Below are positions 1 to 43,800 of a stretch of 64,000 bases of DNA, piece after piece. The notes under the pieces are model-generated. The model ran no database searches, was not told where the DNA came from, and saw only the letters and a program-made list of their open reading frames with translations. The position numbers were made by a program, and so were the translations under genes. Position 1 is the first letter of the stretch. Every line of letters begins with the position of its first letter. Source of the DNA: Pterobdella sp. o SKG-2022 (taxonomy: Eukaryota; Annelida; Clitellata; Hirudinida; Piscicolidae); contig OZ038326.1 in the NCBI GenBank assembly GCA_964035795.1, positions 7,939,729 to 8,003,728 of the forward strand, in the 5' to 3' direction.

Positions 1-110
1 TATATATGTAGATATTTCTTGAGTCTAAAATTAGTTTATAATGAAACCTTAACGTTATTCGAACACAATTTTTCAACTTTAGTTTTTTGATATAACCTTC
101 AACGAGGATA

Positions 111-31929
<31,819 letters not shown>

Positions 31930-32487
31930 AATCTATCATATTTTCAAAGTTTTTCTTGAAATATATTTAATCATTTTTCAAACAATTATTCATATGTTTG
32001 AACATTCTCATTTGAGTTTAATGTTTTACTAATATATGATGACATAATGTCAATTAATCATGTCCAAAATACGTCTTTCTTTTAAATATATTCAAAAATT
32101 CAAAATACTTATATATTTTTTAAGCTGTCAAAATATTTTTGAGTTAACTGACTTTCAAACTATTTGTTTTTAAAGTAGTGAATCTCATTTTTTTTGATAG
32201 ATTTTTCAAATGAATGTTCTACGAGCCCACCAAAACACGTTCAAAGCTCCTCACCACCATTATCATCATCGAAGACTTCGTATTCTGACATTATTCTACT
32301 GCTTTTATAAACACTTTTGTAGAATAATGTTTGGTAATTGTTTGAAATTTATGCTTTATGAGGGGTAAGATGAAGAACTAAACTTATGATTCGTTATAAA
32401 CTTTTTTTATATTTTATATATCCTCCATTGATTTGACTTTGATTTTTGAGACTGTTTTAAACTCATTAGGTGCCTTGTATTTTATTC

Positions 32488-32493
32488 AATAAA
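32488..32493 (+). terminator. Possible polyadenylation signal of alpha2/delta
   Basis: AATAAA about 560 nt downstream of the alpha2/delta stop codon. It is the first good match I noticed on this strand, but the region is AT-rich, so chance occurrence is likely enough to keep confidence low. Confidence 0.3.
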
Positions 32494-32576
32494 TCTAACA
32501 TCATACATTTGACACTTCAAAATTTATTATGAACTTCCCAAAATATGGATTTTGAGTTGGTTAATCCTATAATGTA

Positions 32577-32748
32577 ATGCGGTATTTATAAAGCGCTTTT
32601 TCTCATGGATCAAAGCGTTTGCTACAAATTTAATGTAGCGAAAACACACTGTGGAACGGGTGCTAATTGTCAGCCCAAATGGGACCAAACCCGGTAACTT
32701 TAGATAATTAGTCTAATGCTTAACCATTGAGCTATAGGGCCCGCGTGA
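32577..32748 (-). mobile_element. tRNA-derived SINE copy, inverted relative to 31336
   Basis: On the minus strand: CCTATAGCTCAATGGTTAAG, then GGGTTTGGTCC (B box), GGGCTGACAATTAGC, CGCTACATTAAATTT and AAGCGCTTTATAAA. Full-length match to 31336-31495. It lies just past the alpha2/delta stop and possible poly(A) signal. Confidence 0.72.
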
Positions 32749-32749
32749 A

Positions 32750-34070
32750 GTCACAAGACACAAGCAACTGTCGCCAACTTCATTCAAAAAGGAAGTCGTA
32801 TGTTACAACGATGTTTATAATCGAATTAAAAAACACTAGTGTGTGAGTGCTTATATACTTACTGAAAAGAATATTCTAGATCCCTAGAATGTTCGAGAAA
32901 GCGAAACTTTTGAAATTTGAGTTTTCTTTGAACGCGTTATTAGTTACAAAATCTACACATCAAAACTACTGAGCATTGAACATGGCAACCAAGTTTTTGG
33001 GCTTAGGTACTCTCTTGAGACGACGTGGGTCACGATGTAACCTTCTACTTGCTTCCAAGTTTTCATCTTCATGTGTACTTTTCAATCAAGTTTACCAATA
33101 AAACTAAAATTATACGCTCATAATTGTTTTGAACCACGATCATTCATCGAAACATTGCACCATCCAACCCCAAATGATGAGTCGTGGCAAACTTTTATTC
33201 ACAAAAAACTCTTAAAAAATAAAAATCTTAAACAATTCACAAATTGTTTCGAAGGTTGTGCATTGAAAGAAGCAGATGGAAAGGATGAGAAGTTCACAAT
33301 AAGACCATAATTTTAAAGAAAGGTGATGAATTTTTGTTCATCAAAAAGCTTTGTTTTAATACTCTAATTAAAAAAATTAACAAACGTTATGGTCAAAATA
33401 GTTTTATACCCAGTCACCAAAAACTCAATGCTACAAAAGCATGAGGATAATGTTGGCGAGAATATTGAATAACTAGGTCAAACAGGCACCAAAGGTCTGA
33501 CCCGTTTAATGATGTGAATCTTTTGATTGGATGCTGTGATCGAGTACACATAACCTTCCCAGTACACTGTGAGAATTTTCATTTGTCATTATGATAATTA
33601 TGTGGAAGTCAAGCCGGTGAGTTTTAAGATATAGTTTTATAAAAGTTCATTTTTTTGAAAAAAATAAAAATATCTAACTAATCATCAGGTTGTTCATTGA
33701 ATACATTATAACGATCTTAGCATGGAAATGGATGTGAAACGATAATAATACAACAAAAAATTGAAATTATTTATAAACGTCTAGTGACTATATACGGCAT
33801 CAGTCATCATGCATACTTAACCATACTTCTGCATGTCTCAAGAGCTGAAGTCGACATAAGTCAAATAACTTCACTCAACTCGAAAATACAGTTATGCTGC
33901 TTCCATCGTGATTAAAAGTGACAAACTTTATTTTTGATGAATTGCTCATAGAGTAAACAGCACAGTATCAACTAGAGATCAAAATTCCCAATTCCCTATT
34001 TGTAACAAGACATATGACATGTAAATACATGCAGATTATCACTGTTTATAAATTACTCTGGTATAGTATC
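32750..34070. other. Intergenic region without recognised gene
   Basis: Between the alpha2/delta and ICME-like genes. One 79-codon frame (33071-33310, MCTFQSSLPIKLKLYAHNCF...) has no recognisable domain and is flanked by frames full of stops; it may be decayed mobile sequence. The rest is AT-rich DNA in which I see nothing further. Confidence 0.5.
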
Positions 34071-34071
34071 A

Positions 34072-34142
34072 ATAATCTAGGCTGATTGCTGTCAATCCCA
34101 GTTACTGGGGCATGTACAGCCGTATAATCTAATTGGATTGAT
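34072..34142 (+). repeat. Short interspersed repeat family R1, copy 2
   Basis: AATAATCTAGGCTGATTGCT, then CCCAGTTACTGG and TGTACAGCCGTATAATCTAA, followed by an ATAATAATA tail. Matches copies at 1945-2015 (reverse) and 63412-63471. Confidence 0.75.
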
Positions 34143-34619
34143 AATAATAATAAAAATTTACAGCAATTTAAACTTTACTAATAAAAGGAATGAAGTGATT
34201 TGAATTAACAGTGATCATATCTCAATTCATTGAAAATATTAGCAGTGTTTACTTAAATGGACTTTCAAATTTTAATCCCTTAAGCTCAATAACTTTATAT
34301 ATATTTCAGCCAAATACCCCCAAGTGCTGAAAGTGATTGATAGGCTTTCATTCTTGGATGCTCCTCAAGCTTTTTTCCTGCTTAAAAATTGTCTCGCCAT
34401 ACCTCAACTCCTTTTCATCCTAAGATGTTCTCCTGGCTAGCGTGAACTTGGGCTGGGTAAATACGAATGCCCACTCAGAGAAAGCGCCGCCATAATAAAG
34501 AATTTAAATTTCGATGACTCGAGCTGTTTACAAGCTGAACTTCCTCTTAGAGATGGAAGAAGCGGTCTTCGCTTTCCCTCCGATCTCGCTTTTCCCACTT
34601 ATCTTTCTTCGCTTGCAGC

Positions 34620-35365
34620 TTGAAGCTCTTTGGTTTCCAAGGTCTTCAATAACACCATTGGACTCCGTTCAGAGAACGACTTCCAAACAGCGATGAAAGC
34701 CTGGGTTGAAGGAGATCTGCAGGTTCCCTCCATTCAAGAAATACAACGGAATTGTGATGAATCGATAGGCGCATCAGTGCACACTAAATTGAAAGCATCG
34801 TCAGATCAACATAAACTTGTTTCCTTTGTCTCGGTCTCTAAATTTCATTCCAGTGCCTGGCTGAATTGTTTATCTAACTCATCAACAGGTAGGTTACTAG
34901 ATGACGAATCATTAAGAATCACCATACCTTTACGATTTAACGAAACGAGCTTTTGAAAAATCTGGTTTCTCCAGCCAACTAAAACTGGTAGGCCTTGATA
35001 GAGGAGACGACAAACGGCCAGGCGGGCTCACCCTTTTCCCGTTTAAAATGGGCAAACGTCTAATCTGGGACGCTGCTTTTTGGCCATCCAACTTGCTCCA
35101 AGCAGTAGCCAATTCTGGGTGGGCTTTCCAACAGGCGGAATTGGTGAAAATATATAAATAGTCACGTTTTTGTCCCAATTGCATTTCGAGAACAAGGTAT
35201 ACCAAGAAAAACATGGTCCCGATTAATAAGCAACGATCTTCGAAGAATGAAACTCAATCCTGAACTAGCCCAAGATCGTAGATTGTGGAAAAGAGCCATT
35301 ATGAGACCCCGTCCAACCCATGCTAGCATGGAAACGGACGCAAAACGATGATGATGATGATTGAC
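34620..35365 (+). mobile_element. Chimeric LINE C-terminal fragments
   Basis: The frame 34630-34956 encodes ALKASSDQHKLVSF-like and LNCLSNSSTGRLLDDESLRI, the same retroelement segment as at 16795. It resumes near 34950 with FEKSGFSSQLKLVGLDRGDD and GKRLIWDAAFWPSNLLQAV, but the intervening CRCG/H/C metal-binding block is deleted. After about 35160 the sequence switches to a different LINE terminus (TWSRLISNDLRRMKLNPEL, RAIMRPRPTHASMETDAKR) ending in a GATGATGATGA tail (35348-35360). Confidence 0.7.
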
Positions 35366-35379
35366 AGGCATGTCCTAAG

Positions 35380-37250
35380 TTCTTTTGTTATATTATCAAG
35401 GTTGGTTGGTGTCATTGCAGTTATTTCAGTATTTTGAGGATTGACTCTAAGGCTGTATTTTGAAATTTGTTTTGATACTTGTTATATACCTGGAAGTTTC
35501 TCAGTAAGGAAATCTATGTTGTCTCTGTAGATCAGTTCTTTTGCAACAAGTTGGTTTGGAAGTCAATATATTTATCACTTTTTCAACTTTTTCAATATTT
35601 AGTAATTTCTTCAAAACTTTTCGGAAGGGTTAGTTATATAGGATGGATGACTGAGACATCTAGACTAAATTTCTTCTTGAAACAATTTTCAATGTCTTCT
35701 ATTTGACTTGTTTCTTTGCTAGAGTTTTTCGTTTTCAAAAATTTGACAGTTTGAAAAATTTTCATGTTATCAGAGCATCTTTCAATTTTCAGTAGTTGCT
35801 TGTCTAGCCACTTATCATAATGTATTTTGGCTTTGTATTTAAGCTGCCTATTTGTCGCTTTTTCAGTTGTTTTAGCCTTTCATATTCTGTATTTTTTTAA
35901 ATCTTTGTTCTAATTTTTAGTCAAGTGTCTTTTTGTTTTCTAGACAGTTCTGCTAGTTCTGGGTGATTGCTCCATGGCTTGAGATTATTTTTGCTTCTAT
36001 TTGGAAATGTTTTTTCTGCTATTTCTTTCAAGCTTTTTAGCATACTTTTGGTGGATGGAAAATGTATCTTATTCAAGATTTGTTGTGTTTTGAGTTTTAA
36101 TCAAGCTGGTGCTTTTGATTATCCATTGCTAAGATTATTTTTTCATTTGAATTTGATTTTAAATGTATTTAGGATATCTGTTTTGACTAATTTATATTTC
36201 CATGCCATTGTGAGATTTCGCTAAAATTATTCTCCATTTGTGTTTGGTTGGTATATTACATAGTTTATTGTGTTGAAGATGGAGATAAGTTTGTTGCCAG
36301 GTTGTTATGTTCTTTTCTTTTGTTTGAAGCAAGTGTTTGTAACTATGAGGTTTTTTGTTAGGAGTTTGTAGAGAAATATTCCATCACTGTTTTGCCTTCT
36401 TTTTTCAAAGCTACCATATTTTTTTTGTTTCCAAGTTTGGCATTGAAGGCATGTTAAAAAACCAGTGTAGAGTTTTTAGATTGTTTCTCTTTTGTGGATT
36501 GAAGCCCTTCTATGAATGTGATCTTTTCATTTTCATCTGCTAGAGCTCTCACTTGAGTTGTTCCATGCATTCCAACAATAGAAAAAATTTCCTTATTTAT
36601 TTTGGCAGTAACACTCATAACCCTGTCTGGAAAAAAAGCTGTTTTGATGATTTTAGTTGTGTTTTTGTAGACTATGCCAAACCTATAGGGCTTATTAGTT
36701 GGTTTAAATTATAGAAGAGTATTGCTTTCTCACTTTGAAGTTAATTTGTTATTTTGGTTTTTTTCAAAAGTAGGATATTGAGCTTGCATTTTGCGAATTA
36801 GTGATTCTTGTTTGGTGGATGATATAAAACCTTGCACGTCAAAAGTTGTGAAGCAGGTGGTGTTTTCAAATGATTTGAGTCTTTTTTTATGTTTCATTTT
36901 TATTTTGACAGTATGAGCAAGATAATTTTTTTTAGATTTTCTCACCTTATATATTCATCAAATTATCTAAAGCATAATAACAACAATTTAGAACTTGAAT
37001 GTTATATCTTTTTTAAAAAAAATTTCATTTTTATAAATTAAGTAGTGCACCTGAGACTTTGTTGAATGGTTGCTGACTGAGGGTGGTGTCGGAATGGTGG
37101 AAATCTACTGATTGCTTGAGGAGTTTGTAAAAGTGGCTAGCTAGTTCCTCATCATTACTCAACTCTCCTGTTGACTGATTGTATGATGTTTTCAATACAA
37201 TTTACAGCTTATTATAATTTTATAGGCAATCTTTCAAGTTTTATTCAATG
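35380..37250 (-). mobile_element. Degraded LINE: APE endonuclease and N-terminal RT region
   Basis: Reading the minus strand from 37250: STGELSNDEELASHFYKLLK, the frame 36945-36730 (KMKHKKRLKSFENTTCF), then YRFGIVYKNTTKIIKTAFFP, VMSVTAKINKEIFSIVG and HAFNAKLGNKKNM near 36430 (a DFNA-type endonuclease motif with a changed first residue), then a Lys-rich linker to about 35700. Many stops. Upstream of the ICME-like gene. Confidence 0.6.
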
Positions 37251-37814
37251 GTCTGCTTAGGATCAGATTTATTGAAGCAACTTTTCATAAGTTGAAATTT
37301 AAAAAAAATTTTTTTAATAAATATTTATGAGCCAAAAATTTATTTTACATAATACTTCAACGGTGGATGCTTTATGAGAAGTATTAGAAGTGCCGTAAAT
37401 GTAGGATTCAATTATAAAAACTTGATTTCAATTAGAATGAAACAAACTTTATTTATAGACCCATCTTCAGTAAGAACCATTGTTCCTAAAACGCTGTCAT
37501 TGTCAGGCTCCATCATTCAAGTATTCATGTCATATGTCTGAGTTTCGAAATACTTCATCAACGCAATATTATTTTTTTTACATCAAAATTAAATTCAAAC
37601 TAAATTTTATTTCAAAAAATCGAAAAAATTTTCAAAATTTTATCGATATTTTATTATTTCTTAAATAAAGTTTAGTTTCTTTGTATTTCAAAAGTGTAAA
37701 AGACAATTTTCTATTAAGGTTTTGAAGAAGTTTTTGTTGTTAAATAGAACTTGAATTGCAGTAATTATATTGCAGATTAAATGTTTTATATGATTCAAAA
37801 ATAATTTTCTTAAA

Positions 37815-40800
37815 ATGTCAAAATTTTCTAAACTGGCCATTGCAGTCACTTCATCTGTCATAATCATTCCATATACCGTTGTTTTCATGTCGGAATGGAT
37901 TTATAGTAGAAAGTCACTCGTTTCCATTTTGAAATCTTTGTCTCCGACAAGAGTGATTTCATACACTGAAATTTTTTTAAAAGAACTTTATCTTTATAAA
38001 TACTTAGGAACATTTATAAAATCAATTCGCTATTATGCACATGTGGCTTCCGATCACATCGTCAAGGTATTTTCAGATCTTATATGCAATCAATTTTTTC
38101 ATGATAAAATGATTTTGCCGAAAATCTATGAAGTTGGATACATTTTATTTCAAAGGACATACAATATGGGGCCAACAATCAAACGCTAGATGTATATTTG
38201 CCTGAGCACTACCCAAAAGAAGTTGGTTTCTTGTTGGTTGTAAATTGTTTTTTGATGATGCTGTTTTTCTTGGACAGTGATATATGCATTAGTTTTGTTG
38301 TCTAAGTATTTTCATAGAAGTTGTGCTTGAAGCTGCATTTCAGTTGTAATCTCAATTGAAACAACATCCAGAACACAGTGGTGATCTTTATATTTGGGGA
38401 GAGATGGAGCACTTTTGACAAGAGTATGTTCTCCTTTGTCTGCACGAGCCTTGTTAATCAGTTTGATATTGTGCTCGTCTGCCCTAACTACTCCACTTAC
38501 CCTAAGGTGGCTGCATGCATGGGTAATGTGGTCGATGGGGTGTAACTTGGAGTACTAATTAAAAATTACATTGGTATTCAAATACATCAAATGAAATGTA
38601 GTGCTTGAAGGACACAAAATTTTCAGAACCTCCAGAGAGATAGATAGTGGTCAATTTAAAAAATAGATTACCAGACAATTGATGAATGCATGATGTTTAC
38701 AATGAAGCCACCCATATTATTGGTTCCTCATAAATTAAATAACATTATATAATAATATTATAATTATGAAATTATTTGTTCAAAGGATCGATAAATGAAA
38801 ATATAACTGAAAAGTTATGATTACTGAGTTTTCCATAAAAACCTCACATGAACTGATCCATCATCCTGCAATTCCACACTCAGCACACCATCAGACACCC
38901 TTCATTTTTTTTCAACATTTGATCCCTACAATGATGGTGATGTATCAACCTGTAGTCATCTTTTCCACCCACCAGGGTTATGCCGATGACATGATACAAG
39001 ACATCAGTGATGTCATCATTTGGACACAGAAGCACGTGGGTCAATATGGTGGAAATCCTGTGAGTGCTCATATATATCCATCCATTTTATTCATGTTTAC
39101 TCCATGAATTTGAAGTGGTTCCCATAATGGCTCCACCAAAAACACCCCATCATCATCATTCTATTTAGAGCCTATTTTACTCAGCAGAGGATAAGGCTTT
39201 TTTGAAAACAGTTTTTTTCCATGTAAGGCGGTTGTGTGTGCCAATTTCCATCAAATTGAGCTTTGTCCGATCCTTTTTCAGCAACTCTTCCCATGTCATT
39301 TTTGGCCTACCAGGTCTTTTAACATCAACAACCTTAAATTTTTTTTTTTACAACAAGAAAACTTGCCTTTATTCAACAATAAGTTTGAAAAAACTATCAA
39401 TAAAAGTATTGTTTTAACAAAATAACAAGTGCAGATTTCAATTCTTGTAGAAACTGTGTCAATCTTCAGGCAATTCCCTGACTTTTGAGAGCCAACCTGA
39501 GCTGCACACCACATGACCAAACTACCTATCCTATGAAAACGCAACGCCGATTCTATGTTCTAAATGCCAAGTTTTGCATGCAATTTTTCTGCACTTATCC
39601 TGGCTTTGAAAATCCATCGGATCACAACCAAGTCATTGCGCTTCAATCGATTCAGTAAAGATGTTGTTAGACTCTAGGTTTCAGAAGAGTACAGCATCAC
39701 AGCTTTAATGTATGTGCTGTAGATTTGACCTCTGGTTGTGAAATGTAGATGAGGATTGGTGAGAAGTGGAAGAAGTTGACAGAACTTACTCCAAGCAGAC
39801 TTGCATCTGGTGATTGAAGAAAGCTCGCAGGCTCCTCCAACAGAAATCATGTCACCAAGATAACAGAAGTCAGTGACAACTTCCAACTTGTCATTACCCA
39901 TTTGGACTTCAGTTATTTTTCTACCATCCACTGGTCGTGCAGTACCCAGACATCGAGCACCTTTGAATGATGGGTCCCTTCAAACCACGTTTATACCACA
40001 ACACTTCTTATGCACCCAACTTTCACAACCTTCACAAAAAATCGAATTACAGCCTACACCATTAAAACAAACACCACATGGAAAGCAACCAGATTTTTTG
40101 AGCATGTTCAGGTGATTACCACATACCATAACCTTCGTTTTCACCATATTTACCCTAAGCCCTTTAACTTCTTAACCATTTTTCTAACCTAGAAGCCAAA
40201 CCTTCTAATGTTTTAGAAATAATTACCAAATCATCTGTGTACAGTAGTTTACATGGAGAACCAATCCGAAACCCCATAGAAACAGCTTCAATTACTATAA
40301 TGAAAAAAAGGGAACTCAGAACTGAACCCTGATGTATGCCTACATCCACACCAAATTCCTTGCTGCACCCATCACCAACCTTTACCATGCTCTTCACATC
40401 CACATACATAACCTGAACCATACGCACTAACCACTTCAACACCAAGTTTCCACATAGCCCACCTTATTATCTTGCGAGGAACGCGATTGAATGCCTTTTG
40501 GTCAACAAAAGCCACAAAATGATATAAAAAACTGTTAATGCTGGAAAACTCATTTGGTGCTTTGTTAACAGTTTTTTGCTGTTTCTCAGTATATACCTGG
40601 TCATTCATTGCTTCACAAAATTTATATTTGTTTCAAAATTCCATCAAACTTATGCTTATGATTGTTTTGCATCTTTTGATTGCCAAAACACCATCACCAA
40701 GCACATACTTCAAAGCATTCTTCACCACCAACAGGACAAGATTGTGTTGATTGGTCACTCGTCAGGAGCCCACTTGGCTGCCATGGTGACCATTGAACTG

Positions 40801-43800
40801 GCACATAAGCACCTCAAGAGTCTACCTGCACAACTCGATCTCAAACTCAAAGAGCCTCTCAAAGGTTGGTTTAAAGAGGTGTGAAGTTTTTGGTGGTGTT
40901 TCGTTGTGAGTGCTAGTTTAATAAAATGGAAATACTAGGAGTAGAAATATGTATAATAAAATGAAATGACAGGTGGTGAATTGGAAGTGAACCACTACGA
41001 CTCCTCTTGTGGTTTTCTGAGGACCTACTTTGCTGACCGCCATATTGAAAACATTAGTGCAGAGCTTGAAACCGGAAATAGAAGAATTTTGATCCAAGAT
41101 GGTGGAGGAAAGGAAGACCAGCTTGGAGAAAAATTAGAAGATGGAGCAGAGTTGGTATTGAAGAATGAAGTCGATGAAGAAAAAGTTGAAGTTGTGAAAA
41201 CTGGTCAGTATTTGGTTGTTTTGAGTTATTGTATGACGCGTTGCATCAGTACGAGATATTGGTGTGTACAAGAAGTAACTGAAGTGTTGATCAAGTGGTG
41301 AGCTTCTTCGAGGAGTGCTTCTAAGTTATGTTTCATATTCTTCGATATATATCAATAACTTCTAATATCACTTAATCTTGTTTATTATCTTTATTACTCT
41401 TCACAAGTCGTATTATCCTAATTATTAGTGATTTTGTCGTTATTATTGTTGATGTTGTTTTTATTATTATTTATGTTGTTATTGTTATTGTTGATGCTGT
41501 TGTTATTATTTATGTTGTTATTGTTGATGCTGTTGTTATTATTTATGTTGTTATTATTATTGTATTTGATGTTGTTATGATACCCTTGCAGAGGATGCAT
41601 TCAAAAGTTCATTTGTGATGGTGCCTCGAGTCAATGAAGAACTTGAAACATATCAAGCCTTCTCATCTATTAAACTAGTCATTGGTATGTGTGCGTGTGT
41701 GTGTGTGTGTTTGTTGGCGTTCTTGATTTTGTTTGTTTAAAAGTGAACTAAATAAAGTCTCGTCCAAAAATTTAAAAAATTCTTTTCTTGAAAATTCAGT
41801 CAGAACTCATGCAAAAATAGAAAATATGAAGAATTCACTGCGTATTGCTGATAACATACCAGTGCAGGAAAAACACCACACCATATCCTCAGAAACGAAG
41901 GTTGAGAGAACATACATTGGATGCTGGAACGTGAAAAGCCTGGGAAAACCTACAAAGTTCAGCTTCAAACTGAGAAATGTAATTGAGACATCAAAGTTGA
42001 AAAACATGTCTTCATTAGCTATGTCAGAAATGCAGTGGGTAGATAGTGGTATCCTGGAAATGGATGAAACAACGGTGCTGTTTTCTGGGATTGCAGAAAA
42101 GAAAGACGGAAACCAAAGAGGAGCAGCTGTTGCTCTACGAGGTAATATGTGAACGGCTTGGAAAGAAGAAGGTACTTCTAGAATGATTTTTGAGAGAATG
42201 ATGCAAATCAGAATGAAAGTGAACAGAAGCCACTTGAACGTTATCGCTGTATATGCGCCTACAGAAGTTGATGACGAAACCGAGTCTGAAAAATTCTACG
42301 AAGTCTTACAACAGCAGATAGATGAGTCAAACAGGAAAGACTTTGTAATAGTTTTAAGAGACTTTAACGCTCGGTTTGGAGCTCTCATCATATCATCTCG
42401 GCTCCATGGCTCCCACAACACCGATGTAAGAAATAGGAATGAAACAAGATTGGTAGACTTTTTCAACAACAGTGGTCTAATCATAACCAATACCATTTTC
42501 TCACACAAAAAAATACATCAGTGGATGTGGCATCACCCAAACCAGAAAGGAGGCCATGTTCTCGATTATGTCCTTATCAGCCACCAACATAGATCCCGAA
42601 TATGTGACACAAAAATCAGTAGAAAAACAATTCATATATCAGACCATAATTTAGTCATATCAAAAATAATACTAAACACCAATAGAAAATACACAACTAA
42701 AAAAAATTTCAACAATACAACAAATAAATTTTACACAAAAATAACAAATCCAACAAAATTCAATGCAGACAACATAAATAAATTCAAAGAAAAACTGGGA
42801 AGTAACTTGGAAGATATTAATTTTCATGAACCCATTGAAAATACATACAAACTTTTTAAGGAAAGTTTTGTAAACGCTACAATTAAAACTTTGCCAAAAA
42901 AATCAATGCCTGATAAACAATGGATTACTGATGAAATGAGGAAACTCTGTGAGGAAAAATCAAAATACCACCTTCAAATAAAATCTTTGAAAGCAAATGG
43001 TCATGCAGTCCCCCAAGGTCTAACTCATTGCTACAACCAAGCAAAAGCACTATCAAAAAAAAACTTGCAGAAAAGCAATAGATACATGGTGGGAGAAAGA
43101 AGCTGAAGAGGCAGAAAGGATAACAGAGATATCTACCAGACAAGGCCGTGGAGGGTCTATACTAAAAATGTTGAAGTTAGCGAAAACCTTTAGACTAAAG
43201 ACCACAACAAACCTAAGATCTGAAGACGGTACAAGCTTGATAGTTTCATCAGGCAAAAAACTCCTTAGATGGAAGACATACTTTGAAAAGTATGCCAAAA
43301 CAGACGCTGTAGTAGATAATGAAGCATACAATGAGCATACACCCATCAACTACACTTGATGCCGAAGCTGTAGAGGTGATGTCGAGACCGATCTCAAAAG
43401 TAGAGCTGTTGAAAGCATTGAAGCAATCAAAATTAGAAACGGTCCCAGGTATCGACGAAATAAACTCAAACATGCTCAAAACTGGTGCTGAAGTATCTGT
43501 AGACTGTTTGAAGGTGATCTCAGACAAAATATGGGAGACAGAAACCATCCCAAAAGATTGGAAAAACCAAGTTTTAGTCCCAATCCACAAACATGGTTCT
43601 AGATCACGGTGTGAAAACTACAGAGTTATAGCCCTACTATGCGTAGCAAACAAAGTTTTTGGCAGAGCTGTTCTGAGCAGGATGCAAAATATTATTGAAA
43701 GTCAACTGGGAGAAAATCAGTTTCAGACCAAATAGAGGCTGTTGTGATCAAATTTTTTCAGCAAGAATTTTAATGCAAAGAGCAATTGAGTTCAATAAAG

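Noticed and set aside
33071..33310. 79-codon frame as an independent gene
   Set aside because: No recognised domain, no clear splice or promoter context; likely chance or decayed element.
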